From positions 1-31,723 of the forward strand of contig JBDHTA010000025.1 in assembly GCA_039808465.1 (NCBI GenBank): a DNA stretch of 31,723 nucleotides, read 5' to 3'. The stretch is from Metarhizobium sp039808465. Its GTDB lineage: Bacteria; Pseudomonadota; Alphaproteobacteria; Rhizobiales; Rhizobiaceae. The notes under the pieces are model-generated. The model was not told where the DNA came from. It worked only from the letters and a program-made list of their open reading frames with translations, and made no database searches. A program made the translations under genes and the position numbers. Positions 21,548-29,063 of the stretch are shown in pieces. The first letter of the stretch is position 1; each line of letters begins with the position of its first letter.

Positions 21548-22630
21548 TCAGTGGCTCCCGTGGCCGGTTCGATCGGAAGGCCGGTCGGACAGGCGCTCGG
21601 AAAGCCGGTCGAGCGTCTTGCGCATCGCCTTGGCTTCCTCCTGCTGCGCCTCGATCCAGTCGCGCAGCATCTGCTGCTCGTTGCGCATGTTACGCACCAG
21701 CCCCTGAATGCCTTCGGCAAGGCTTGCCATCGCCTGCACGCTGCGCTGGCTGCCGTCGCCCTCCTCGGCGATGCGCACGAGCTGCGCCGTCAGCGCCCGC
21801 AATTCGTCGGAGGAGCCGCTGGCGGCAACAGCGCCTGCCACGGGCTGAAGGTCGGAGGTCACGTCGGTCACCGAGGACAGCCAGTTTTCCAGCTCCATAT
21901 AGAATCGGTTCTGGGCGCGCCCGGCCTGAAGATCGAGGAAGCCGAGAATCAGCGAGCCGGACAGGCCGAGCAGCGACGACGAAAACGCCGTGCCCATGCC
22001 CGACAGCGGGGCCGACAACCCGTCCTTGAGCGTCTGGAGAATATTGGTCGATTCGCCCGTCGCGCCCGGATCGAGCGACTGGATGACGCTGTTGATCGAG
22101 CCGATGGTGCCGAGCAGGCCCCAGAAGGTGCCGAGCAGGCCGAGGAAGACCAAGAGCCCGATAAGATAGCGCGAGGTGTCGCGGCTTTCATCGAGGCGGG
22201 TGGCGATGGAATCGAGAATGGAGCGCAACGCCGTCGCCGACAGCGCCAGCGAGCGGTGATTGCCGATCAGCGAGCGCATCGGCGCAAGCAGGCGCGGATC
22301 GCGCCCGACCCGTTCGGCGCTGCCCGCGGCGCGGAAGGAATTGAACCAGCGCACTTCGGGTCTCAGCGCCAGCACATGATTGAACACCAGGATGACGCCG
22401 ACCAGCAGCACGCCGAGAATCAGGCTGTTGAGGCCGGGATTGGTGACGAAGGCCGCATGCGCCTGCCGGTAGAGGATCGCGGCGATGAAACCGACGATGA
22501 TGAGGAAGATCAGCATCGTCCAGAAAAACGGCATGGGGCTGGAAAGCTTGCCGCCATAGCCGAAATCGCGCGCCTCGCCTTCGATCTCGTCCCCGTTATC
22601 GTCCACGCCGCCGGGATTCATATGTGCCAT
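21548..22630 (-). CDS. MotA/TolQ/ExbB-like proton-channel membrane protein
   Basis: The 360-residue protein has four hydrophobic segments at about residues 36-54, 68-89, 155-177 and 212-234. The last two (VFLGLLGTFWGLLGTIGSI and GMGTAFSSSLLGLSGSLILG) carry the Gly/Thr/Ser pattern of the MotA/TolQ/ExbB channel. A soluble loop lies between helices 2 and 3, and the C-terminal 120 residues are soluble and helical, with a coiled-coil-like end. With the OmpA/MotB-like partner 3 bp downstream it forms a two-gene stator-like unit. It is similar in plan to MotAB and ZorAB, but no flagellar or Zorya partner genes are seen. Substrate or mechanical target unknown. Confidence 0.88.
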   Translation of the reverse strand: MAHMNPGGVDDNGDEIEGEARDFGYGGKLSSPMPFFWTMLIFLIIVGFIAAILYRQAHAAFVTNPGLNSLILGVLLVGVILVFNHVLALRPEVRWFNSFRAAGSAERVGRDPRLLAPMRSLIGNHRSLALSATALRSILDSIATRLDESRDTSRYLIGLLVFLGLLGTFWGLLGTIGSINSVIQSLDPGATGESTNILQTLKDGLSAPLSGMGTAFSSSLLGLSGSLILGFLDLQAGRAQNRFYMELENWLSSVTDVTSDLQPVAGAVAASGSSDELRALTAQLVRIAEEGDGSQRSVQAMASLAEGIQGLVRNMRNEQQMLRDWIEAQQEEAKAMRKTLDRLSERLSDRPSDRTGHGSH

Positions 22631-22776
22631 TCCGATTCACTGCCCCTGGAAATCTTGCCTGCGGACAGTAGTGGAGAATTTCAGCAAAATGAAGGGACTG
22701 GCGGCGAGGAAAGCGGCATTGCCAGAACGGGCCTGCCGTCAGGACGGCCGAAGCCGCCCTGAAAACGCGGCGATGC

Positions 22777-23577
22777 CTACTTCACCGGCACCGGGCGCTT
22801 GACGACGTCCATCAGCGCCTTGTGGATATGTTCATTGCCCGCGACGACGGAGCCGGTGTCGAGCGAGGAATTGCCGCCGTCGAGATCGGTCGCGAAACCG
22901 CCCGCCTCGCGAATCAGCAGCATGCCCGCCGCGATATCCCAGGCTTCCAGGCCGTTTTCCCAGAAACCGTCGAAGCGGCCGCTTGCCACATAGGCAAGAT
23001 CGAGCGCGGCGCTGCCGAGACGGCGGATGCCCGCGACCTCGCCCATCACATGCCGAAGCTCGATCAGGAAATTGCCGTGGTTGCGGCGGCCGAGATGCGG
23101 CACGCCGCAGCCGATGACGGAATCCGACAGCGCCCGGCGCGAGGCGACGCGCAGGCGGCGGTCGTTGAGGAAGGCGCCGCCGCCCTTCTCGGTGGTGTAA
23201 AGCTCATCGGTCGCCGGGTTGAAGACGACGCCCGCGACGATCTCGCCGCTGCGCTCCAGCGCGATGGAAACAGCAAACAGCGGAATACCGTGCAGGAAGT
23301 TGGTGGTGCCGTCGAGCGGATCGACGATCCAGCGATGCGAGCCGTCGCTGCCCTTGATCTCGTCGCCCTCTTCGCCGAGGAAGCCATAGGTCGGACGCGC
23401 CTTCAGCAGTTCCTCGCGCGCGATCTTCTCGGCCTTGCGGTCGGCCTGCGAAACGAAATCCGCCGGTCCCTTCACCGAAACCTGAAGGTTCTGCACCTCG
23501 CCGAAATCGCGGGTCAGCGATTTTCCGGCCTTGAGGGCGGCCTGAACCATGACGTTGAGAAGAGCGGAGCGAGCCAT
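22777..23577 (-). CDS. suhB: Inositol-monophosphatase family protein (SuhB-like)
   Basis: The 266-residue protein has the Mg-dependent phosphatase motifs of the family: GEEGDEIKG (metal Glu), WIVDPLDGTTNFLHGIP, and the C-terminal EAWDIAAGMLLIREAGG. It dephosphorylates inositol phosphates and related sugar phosphates. E. coli SuhB also acts in rRNA transcription complexes, but whether this one does is unknown. The start at 23575-23577 (MARSALLNVMVQAALKAG) matches family N-termini; the frame extends 34 codons further upstream without support. It is probably monocistronic. Confidence 0.92.
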   Translation of the reverse strand: MARSALLNVMVQAALKAGKSLTRDFGEVQNLQVSVKGPADFVSQADRKAEKIAREELLKARPTYGFLGEEGDEIKGSDGSHRWIVDPLDGTTNFLHGIPLFAVSIALERSGEIVAGVVFNPATDELYTTEKGGGAFLNDRRLRVASRRALSDSVIGCGVPHLGRRNHGNFLIELRHVMGEVAGIRRLGSAALDLAYVASGRFDGFWENGLEAWDIAAGMLLIREAGGFATDLDGGNSSLDTGSVVAGNEHIHKALMDVVKRPVPVK

Positions 23578-23728
23578 GCGGGGATTCCCTGAATTGAAGC
23601 ATTCGCCATGGCGCGGTCCGCTGCCCGGCGAGAATAAGCGTTCGTCGTTTTCTGAAATGAGTAGCGGCCTCAAGACCACAAAACCGGCGGGAATTCAAGG
23701 GCGGCGCGTCACATGACAGCTTCGCGCC

Positions 23729-24034
23729 TCATGCAGAGCCGCCGATTCCATGCTCCTCGCGCGCCATCAGGCATTCGGGATCGCCCGGCATGCAGGCGCG
23801 GCAGACATCCGGGCGCACGGCATAGATGGTGCAGGCGACGTGCTTGCCAATCTCGCCGGAGAGCGCCAGACAGCGCTGCCCCTCGCAGCGCATGCCGCTC
23901 AGATCCGCCGAAACCAGCATTTCCGGGATTTTCGCCAGTTGCTCGTCGTCCTCAAGCGTGAAGCGCGGCCAATCCGCCGAATAGGAGCAGCAGGCCCCGC
24001 AGGACTGGCAGTCGAAAGCCGTTTCGGGCTGCAT
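23729..24034 (-). CDS. YkgJ-family cysteine-cluster protein
   Basis: The 101-residue product has the Fe/Zn-cluster-type cysteine pattern of YkgJ (CxxCxxCC family): FDCQSCGACC at residues 8-17, then RCEGQRC, HVACTIYAVRPDVCRAC and GDPEC. Eleven cysteines in a short soluble protein point to metal or Fe-S binding. The reaction is unknown. It is the last gene of an operon: its ATG is 3 bp after the Sel1-repeat gene. Confidence 0.88.
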   Translation of the reverse strand: MQPETAFDCQSCGACCSYSADWPRFTLEDDEQLAKIPEMLVSADLSGMRCEGQRCLALSGEIGKHVACTIYAVRPDVCRACMPGDPECLMAREEHGIGGSA

Positions 24035-24037
24035 GGG

Positions 24038-25132
24038 TCAGGACCGCCGGAACTTGTTGGCGGCGTCGATCGCCTTTTTCTGCTGTTCCTCGGTCAGCCC
24101 CAGATAGAAATCCTCCAGAGCCGGATCGGCCAGCCCGGCGCGGCGCGACAGCACATACCATTTGCCCGCCTCGATCGAATCCCCCGCCGTGCCGATGCCG
24201 TTGATATAAAGATGCGCCAGCTTGTTCTGGGCGGCGACATTGCCGCGCCGGGCCGCGACGTTCAGCCAGTTGAAGCCCGCCTTGTAATCGCGGTCGCCGC
24301 CGATGCCGTTGATCAGCCAGACGCCCATATCGAGCTGCGCGGTGTCGAAACCGGCCCGCGCCGCGCGCACCAGCCATTCGCGGGCGCGCTTGCGCTTGGC
24401 CTCCTCCAGCGTCGGCAGGGTCATGTAAAGCTGGGCGACCGCATATTGCGCATCGGCGATGCCCTGCTCGGCCGCCTTCTCGTAATAGGGAAGCGCAAGC
24501 TCCAGCCCCTTTTCGCCGGGGTGATCGGCCACCAGCACCTGCGCATGGTTGAACTGCGCCGAGGGATTGCCCGCGTCGGCGGCCTTTTTCATCAGCGCAT
24601 CGGCCTGCTTGCGGTCGCGCTGCACGCCGCGGCCTTCCATCAAAAGCAGCGCGTAGCGGAACATGCCGTTGGGATCGCCGTTCTGCGCCGCCTGCCCGTA
24701 CCAGAAGGCGGCGGATTTCGGATCGCGCTTGACGCCGAGCCCCTGCGACTGGATTTCGCCAAGCAGCGTCTGCGCCGCCGGATCGCCAAGCTGGGCGCGC
24801 GGCAGCGCCTTTTCCATGGCCGTGATATAGTAACCGCGCTGGAAGGCCCCGTAGGCCTCGTCCACCTTGCCCTTGTATTCCGGCTCCGGCGGCAGATCGG
24901 GAAGCTCCGCGCCCATGCGCTCGAACACCGAGAGACCGCCCGGCTGCGCGCCGTCCTTGCCCGCCTCCGGCGCGCCGGGACGGCCGCCTTTCTTCAGGGG
25001 CTGCGCATCGGTATCCACCGGCCGCGTCACCACGGTATCGGCGGTCTGCGCATGAAGGGCGGGCGCGGCAAGGGCGGCGGCAAGCGCGGCTCCGAGTGCG
25101 GTGAACAGGCGGCGGGGCGAAGCAAGGATCAT
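24038..25132 (-). CDS. Exported Sel1-repeat (TPR-like) protein
   Basis: The 364-residue protein has an N-terminal signal peptide (MILASPRRLFTALGAALAAA, ending near PALHAQ), a Pro/Gly-rich linker, then Sel1-like repeats from about residue 85 to 340. Typical units are AAQTLLGEIQSQGLGVKRDP, ADAQYAVAQLYM and AAQNKLAHLYINGIGTAGD. Sel1 repeats form superhelices for protein-protein contacts, often with envelope or peptidoglycan machinery. The ATG at 25130-25132 is preferred; a TTG at 25144 would overlap the upstream stop. It lies between the ThiE-like and YkgJ genes with 8-bp and 3-bp gaps. Confidence 0.85.
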   Translation of the reverse strand: MILASPRRLFTALGAALAAALAAPALHAQTADTVVTRPVDTDAQPLKKGGRPGAPEAGKDGAQPGGLSVFERMGAELPDLPPEPEYKGKVDEAYGAFQRGYYITAMEKALPRAQLGDPAAQTLLGEIQSQGLGVKRDPKSAAFWYGQAAQNGDPNGMFRYALLLMEGRGVQRDRKQADALMKKAADAGNPSAQFNHAQVLVADHPGEKGLELALPYYEKAAEQGIADAQYAVAQLYMTLPTLEEAKRKRAREWLVRAARAGFDTAQLDMGVWLINGIGGDRDYKAGFNWLNVAARRGNVAAQNKLAHLYINGIGTAGDSIEAGKWYVLSRRAGLADPALEDFYLGLTEEQQKKAIDAANKFRRS

Positions 25133-25140
25133 GGGCTGCT

Positions 25141-25794
25141 TCAAGCGTCAAACCGTGGCGCTTTTTCGTCAAGCGCGGCATTCACTTCCGCAACGACGCG
25201 CGCGGCGGCGGCGGGATCGGCGAAAACCGCCAGACGCAGCGCCACGAACTCCGCGCCGGTCGCGGCTACCGCCACGGCGGAAGCCGGATCGGACCCGCCC
25301 ATGACGATGCAGGGAATTTCGATCATCGACGCCCACCATTCGGCGAGATCGAGATTCTTCGGATGCGCTTCCGGCTTGATGTCGCCATCCAGCTTGCCGA
25401 AGAAGATATAGTCGGGGCGCACCTCGCCGATTTCCAGCGCCGCATGGCGATCCGCCGCCTTGCCGCCGCCGACGATCAGCTTCGGCGCGTGGTGGTCGAT
25501 GGCGTCGGACAGTTCCTGCGCCGAACCGGTCACATGCAACCCGTCGGCCCTGGCGCGGCCCGCCACCCGGCTGTCGCCCGCGATCAGCGCCGCGACGCCC
25601 ATTTCCTGAACCACCGGCACGATGCGCTCGGCATGCTTCTGGAAGCTGGCGTCGTCCAGCCCGTATTGCGGCAGGATCACCGAGGCGACATCGCCGCCGC
25701 GCAGCGCATCGGCCACGATGCGGGCGCGCTCATCGGGATCGGCGATCTCGGGAACGATCAGGACCAGACGGCAGCGATCTTCGGGTGCGCTCAT
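25141..25794 (-). CDS. Divergent thiamine-phosphate-synthase (ThiE)-family protein
   Basis: The 217-residue product has a TIM-barrel ThiE-like plan: a strand pattern LVLIVPEIAD, RADGLHVTGSAQEL where ThiE has a GVHLG motif, then RPDYIFFGKLDG, and IPCIVMGGSDPASAVAVAATGAEFVAL where ThiE has its phosphate-binding IGGI segment. Several residues that ThiE uses to bind pyrophosphate and Mg are not evident: the Q-x-R-x-K of strand 2 is replaced by VILPQYG, and the Asp after GVHLG is missing. It may therefore be a paralogue with another role. It heads an operon with the Sel1 and YkgJ genes; no TPP riboswitch is seen upstream. Confidence 0.75.
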   Translation of the reverse strand: MSAPEDRCRLVLIVPEIADPDERARIVADALRGGDVASVILPQYGLDDASFQKHAERIVPVVQEMGVAALIAGDSRVAGRARADGLHVTGSAQELSDAIDHHAPKLIVGGGKAADRHAALEIGEVRPDYIFFGKLDGDIKPEAHPKNLDLAEWWASMIEIPCIVMGGSDPASAVAVAATGAEFVALRLAVFADPAAAARVVAEVNAALDEKAPRFDA

Positions 25795-25812
25795 GTTTCA
25801 ACATCCATTTCC

Positions 25813-25829
25813 ATGCGGCCCGGCCGCAT
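25813..25829. promoter_or_regulatory. 17-bp palindrome upstream of the ThiE-like gene
   Basis: ATGCGGCC-C-GGCCGCAT is a perfect 8-bp inverted repeat around one base, ending 18 bp before the start codon at 25794. It could be a repressor operator or a leader hairpin. A further inverted repeat TTGATTGC/GCAATCAA lies at 25836-25876. Confidence 0.45.
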
Positions 25830-25907
25830 TCAGCATTGATTGCTCTTCCGATAGACCGGAGCGGCGGCGCAATCAACAGCAACCGCGATCCGCCAGAGAC
25901 GCGCCGG

Positions 25908-26258
25908 TCAGAGATGGGAAAGAATATTGACCAGCCGCCCGAAGGGATCGCGCACGAAAAAGCGCTTCACGCCCCATGGCTCCTCCGCCGGGCCGTATTC
26001 GAAGGCGATGCCCGCCTTTTCCATGCGCTCGCGCACGGCGTCGAGATCGTCCACCTCGATGGACAGCGCCGGAACCGGCGCGCCCGATCCGCCTTCCGTC
26101 GCAAAGCCGAGTTGCGGCGACGACTGGCCCTCGCCCGCCAGCAGCAGGAACCAGCCGTGATCCATCACTGCCTGCATGCCGAGACATTCGCCGTAAAACC
26201 GCCGCGCCGCCTCGAAATCGCCGCTGCCGATATTGGCCACGATGCGTTTGACCGCCAT
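25908..26258 (-). CDS. VOC (glyoxalase/bleomycin-resistance) family protein
   Basis: The 116-residue protein has the paired beta-alpha-beta-beta-beta modules of the VOC fold: VANIGSGDFEAARRFYGECL, WFLLLAGEG, LSIEVDDLDAVRERMEKAG, and the C-terminal FFVRDPFGRLVNIL signature. The start at 26256-26258 follows GGAGGCGCG; an upstream in-frame start adds 8 residues. VOC proteins are metal-dependent lyases, dioxygenases or drug-binding proteins; the substrate here is not predictable. It is divergent from a small ArsR-type regulator, which probably controls it. Confidence 0.9.
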   Translation of the reverse strand: MAVKRIVANIGSGDFEAARRFYGECLGMQAVMDHGWFLLLAGEGQSSPQLGFATEGGSGAPVPALSIEVDDLDAVRERMEKAGIAFEYGPAEEPWGVKRFFVRDPFGRLVNILSHL

Positions 26259-26319
26259 CTTCGCGCCTCCCTTGCAAAACACGATTGCACGCGCTGCGAG
26301 TTTAGCCTAGCTTCGGCAC

Positions 26320-26580
26320 ATGTCCAGCCACGACCCTTTCGCCGCCATCGCCGATCCGCACCGCCGCCATCTTCTCGAAGAGTTGCGGCGCGCGCCGAAA
26401 ACGGTGACCGACCTCGCCAACGGCCTGCCGATCAGCCGCCCGGCGGTCTCCCAGCATCTCAAGGCGTTGCTCGACTGCAATCTGGTGACGGTGTCCTCGG
26501 AAGGCACCAAGCGCATCTATTCGGTGAACCGCCCCGGCTTCGACCGCCTCAATCTCTGGCTCGACCAGTTCTGGTCGTAA
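26320..26580 (+). CDS. Small ArsR-family transcriptional regulator
   Basis: The 86-residue protein is a bare winged-helix domain: FAAIADPHRRHLLEELRR, TVTDLANGLPISRPAVSQHL (recognition helix) and LKALLDCNLVTVSSEGTKRIY (wing). It is shorter than most ArsR proteins and has only one cysteine (in LLDCNL), so the metal-binding Cys motifs of ArsR/SmtB sensors are absent. This suggests control by a non-metal signal or partner. It is divergent from the VOC gene with a 61-bp shared region. No clear Shine-Dalgarno is seen; the message may be close to leaderless. Confidence 0.9.
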   Translation: MSSHDPFAAIADPHRRHLLEELRRAPKTVTDLANGLPISRPAVSQHLKALLDCNLVTVSSEGTKRIYSVNRPGFDRLNLWLDQFWS

Positions 26581-26633
26581 CCTTACGTCTTTCCCGCCAT
26601 TTCTACCGCAACCACGCAGCCCTTTCATGCGAA

Positions 26634-26668
26634 ACGGCCAGACCCGCTGTTGCGCTGGGCCTGGCCGT
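26634..26668. terminator. Hairpin between converging arsR-type and DUF465 genes
   Basis: ACGGCCAG (26634-26641) pairs with CTGGCCGT (26661-26668), and CCC/GGG pairs extend it inward after one mismatch. It is placed to stop both converging transcripts. No long T tract. Confidence 0.6.
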
Positions 26669-26705
26669 CATGGTTCGAAACAAAAAAGGGAAGAAGGCGA
26701 TTGGA

Positions 26706-26879
26706 TTAGTGGGTTGAGCCTCTGAGGCGCTCGATTTCATCCTTCAGTCGCAGCTTACGGCGCTTCAGATCGGCAATCTGGCTGTCGTCGATGGACGGCG
26801 AAGTCATGGCATGGTGCAGTTGCTCCTCCAGTGCACCATGTTTCTTCTGAAGCGATTCAAGATGAGCCTGAATGGTCAT
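26706..26879 (-). CDS. DUF465 (YdcH-like) small coiled-coil protein
   Basis: The minus strand encodes 57 residues starting MTIQAHLESLQKKHGALEEQ and ending LRGSTH, short enough to be missed. The pattern of two helices with QIADLKRRKLRLKDEIERL at the end is DUF465. The start at 26877-26879 has a good GGAAGGA ribosome site 10 bp upstream. Function of the family is unknown. A second DUF465 gene is divergent at 27115, and the two share the C-terminal KxKL-x-(L/I)KD motif. Confidence 0.85.
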   Translation of the reverse strand: MTIQAHLESLQKKHGALEEQLHHAMTSPSIDDSQIADLKRRKLRLKDEIERLRGSTH

Positions 26880-27114
26880 TTGTCACATCCTTCCTTTTTA
26901 TTCTCCGGCCCCCGATGGCACCGGAGTTGCAACAGGATTGTGACATGAAGTTCCGCGATTGTCGAAGGCGAAATGAAGACCCTTGCGCGGCAAATTCGTG
27001 AAGAGGGATAACTTCCCGTTACCGGTATTTGATGATAGGAGCTTGCGAAACACGGCGGCAAATCGGACAGTGGCTCCGGTGGCCGGAGGCGGCAGGAAAG
27101 TGGGGACTTTTTGC

Positions 27115-27318
27115 ATGGCGGATCAGGAACAGGCGGACATCAGGCTGATGGTGGCGCGGCTTCGCCAGGAGCATGAGGATTACGACGCGGCGATCAACGC
27201 CATGATCGCAACCGGCTGCGATGCGCTGCGCGTCCAGCGCATGAAGAAGAAGAAGCTCTCCATCAAGGACAAGCTCAGCAAGCTCGAAGACCAGATCATC
27301 CCCGATATCATCGCCTGA
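27115..27318 (+). CDS. DUF465 (YdcH-like) small coiled-coil protein, second copy
   Basis: The 67-residue product from the ATG at 27115 (MADQEQADIRLMVARLRQEH) ends with MKKKKLSIKDKLSKLEDQI, the DUF465 C-terminal helix. The open frame extends 44 codons upstream, but that part lacks conserved features. GGGGA precedes the ATG, and a CTCCGG/CCGGAG hairpin (27074-27088) lies in the leader. It is 17 bp upstream of purE, so it probably leads a DUF465-purE-purK transcript. Confidence 0.85.
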   Translation: MADQEQADIRLMVARLRQEHEDYDAAINAMIATGCDALRVQRMKKKKLSIKDKLSKLEDQIIPDIIA

Positions 27319-27335
27319 ATTCCGGAGGGCCGATC

Positions 27336-27836
27336 GTGACAGCAGCAGATACTCCGCCGGTCGCCATCATCATGGGCAGCCAGTCCGACTGGGAAACGAT
27401 GAAGAACGCCGCCGACACGCTGGAAGCGCTCGACATCCTCTATGAAGCCCGCATCATTTCCGCCCACCGCACGCCGGAGCGCCTCTACAGTTTCGCCAAG
27501 GGCGCGCGGGAAGAAGGCTTCAAGATCATCATCGCCGGCGCGGGGGGCGCTGCCCACCTTCCCGGCATGGCCGCCGCCATGACGCCGCTGCCGGTGTTCG
27601 GCGTGCCGGTGCAATCACGCGCCCTGTCCGGTCAGGACAGCCTCCTGTCCATCGTGCAGATGCCCGCCGGCATTCCCGTGGGAACGCTGGCGATCGGCAA
27701 GGCGGGCGCGGTCAATGCCGCGCTGCTGTCCGCCGCCGTCCTGGCGCTGGAAGACCCCGACCTTGCCCGCCGTCTCGACGACTGGCGCGAACGGCAGACG
27801 GCCTCCGTCGCCGAATATCCCATGGACGAAGTTTAA
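27336..27836 (+). CDS. purE: N5-carboxyaminoimidazole ribonucleotide mutase
   Basis: PurE (class I) converts N5-CAIR to CAIR in purine synthesis. The 166-residue product has VAIIMGSQSDWETM, ARIISAHRTPERLY, IIIAGAGGAAHLPGMAAAMT and GVPVQSRALSGQDSLLSIVQ, all family hallmarks. The start is GTG at 27336 with GGAGGG upstream. It overlaps purK by 1 bp (TAATG), giving translational coupling. No purine riboswitch or PurR-like operator is evident upstream. Confidence 0.96.
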   Translation: MTAADTPPVAIIMGSQSDWETMKNAADTLEALDILYEARIISAHRTPERLYSFAKGAREEGFKIIIAGAGGAAHLPGMAAAMTPLPVFGVPVQSRALSGQDSLLSIVQMPAGIPVGTLAIGKAGAVNAALLSAAVLALEDPDLARRLDDWRERQTASVAEYPMDEV

Positions 27837-28900
27837 TGACTGCAAAGACGATCGGAATCATCGGCGGCGGCCAGCTTGGCCGCATGCTGGCCATGGCGGC
27901 GGCGCGCCTCAATCTCCGCACGGTGATTCTGGAGCCGCAGGCCGATTGCCCCGCCGCCCAGCTCGCCAACCGCCAGATCACCGCCGCCTATGACGATCCG
28001 GCTGCCCTCGATGAATTGGCCGCCGCCTGCGATGTGGTGACCTACGAATTCGAAAACGTGCCGGTCGCCGCCGCCGAGAGGCTTGCGCAAAATGTCCCGG
28101 TCCATCCCCCGGCCCGCGCGCTGGACGTGGCGCAGGACCGGCTGACGGAAAAGCGCTTCATCAACGAGTGCGGCATTCCGACCGCCCGCTTCCACGCCGT
28201 CGATTCGCAGGACGATCTCGAACGGGCGCTGGCCGATTTCGGCGGTCAGGGCGTGCTGAAAACCCGCCGCCTCGGCTATGACGGCAAGGGCCAGAGGGTG
28301 TTCCGCTCCGCCGCCGATTCGCCGGAAGGCGCCTATGCCGCGCTCGGCTCCGTGCCGCTCATTCTCGAAAGCTTCGTCGCCTTCGAACGGGAATTGTCCG
28401 TGATCGCCGCGCGCGCCGCCGATGGCCGGGTGCTGGCCTTCGATCCGGCTGAAAACGTTCACCGCAACGGCATCCTGCACACCTCAACCGTTCCCGCCCG
28501 CGTTTCCGAATCGACCGCCGGGGCTGCGCGTGAAGCCGCCGACGCCATCCTGACGAAGCTGGACTATGTCGGCGTCATCGGCATCGAGTTCTTCGTTCTC
28601 GCCGATGGCTCGCTGATCGCCAATGAAATGGCCCCGCGGGTGCACAATTCCGGCCACTGGACGGAAGCCGCCTGCATCGTCTCGCAATTCGAGCAGCATA
28701 TCCGCGCCGTGGCGGGCCTGCCGCTGGGCAATCCCCGCCGCCATTCCGATTGCCTGATGCGAAACCTCATCGGCGACGATATCGGCGCCCTTGGCGAGTG
28801 GCTGCAAAAGGACGATACGCTCGTGCATCTCTACGGCAAGACCGAGGCCCGCCCCGGCCGCAAGATGGGACATGTGACGACGATTTCGCCGCGCAGCTAA
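27836..28900 (+). CDS. purK: 5-(carboxyamino)imidazole ribonucleotide synthase
   Basis: PurK uses ATP and bicarbonate to make N5-CAIR, the substrate of PurE. The 354-residue ATP-grasp protein shows IGIIGGGQLGRMLAMAA, CDVVTYEFENVPVAAAE, GVLKTRRLGYDGKGQ, FERELSVIAARA and EMAPRVHNSGHWT. Length and motifs are normal. Its ATG overlaps the purE stop. A palindromic repeat begins at its stop codon and may end the transcript. Confidence 0.96.
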   Translation: MTAKTIGIIGGGQLGRMLAMAAARLNLRTVILEPQADCPAAQLANRQITAAYDDPAALDELAAACDVVTYEFENVPVAAAERLAQNVPVHPPARALDVAQDRLTEKRFINECGIPTARFHAVDSQDDLERALADFGGQGVLKTRRLGYDGKGQRVFRSAADSPEGAYAALGSVPLILESFVAFERELSVIAARAADGRVLAFDPAENVHRNGILHTSTVPARVSESTAGAAREAADAILTKLDYVGVIGIEFFVLADGSLIANEMAPRVHNSGHWTEAACIVSQFEQHIRAVAGLPLGNPRRHSDCLMRNLIGDDIGALGEWLQKDDTLVHLYGKTEARPGRKMGHVTTISPRS

Positions 28901-28945
28901 AGCATTTCCAGGAAAAGCGGAGACCGGTTTTCCGTCCGGAAATGC
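28899..28945. repeat. Rhizobial palindromic intergenic repeat, copy 2
   Basis: AAAGCATTTCC ... CCGGTTTTCC ... GGAAATGC repeats the element at 9106-9152 with only a few base changes. It starts within the purK stop codon and could act as a transcript-end hairpin. Confidence 0.8.
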
Positions 28946-28999
28946 GGCAGGTAAAGAGGTGGAGAACCGGCATTTGCGGCGAATTTTGCCGGGATGCGG

Positions 29000-29028
29000 T
29001 TGACAGAGGGGCAAGGGCGGGTTATCTG
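29000..29028 (+). promoter_or_regulatory. Promoter of the L36 gene
   Basis: TTGACA (29000-29005) and TTATCT (29022-29027) are 16 bp apart, a strong sigma-70-type pair. The leader would be about 85 nt and contains a TACGCT/AGCGTA hairpin (29046-29060). Confidence 0.6.
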
Positions 29029-29063
29029 CTCGCCCACCTGATCAGTACGCTACCAGCGTATTT

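Noticed and set aside
20513..22630. Zorya anti-phage system (ZorAB)
   Set aside because: The two-gene plan is similar, but no ZorC, ZorD or ZorE-like gene is adjacent and the neighbours are housekeeping genes.
20735..22762. 675-codon plus-strand ORF across the MotA/OmpA-like pair
   Set aside because: It spans two genes on the opposite strand and has an Arg/Gln/Ala-rich shadow composition.
25795..25907. TPP riboswitch before the ThiE-like gene
   Set aside because: The conserved CTGAGA and related thi-box segments are not present on the minus strand.
27061..27335. Purine riboswitch or PurR operator before purE
   Set aside because: No purine-aptamer core or PurR-like palindrome is visible.
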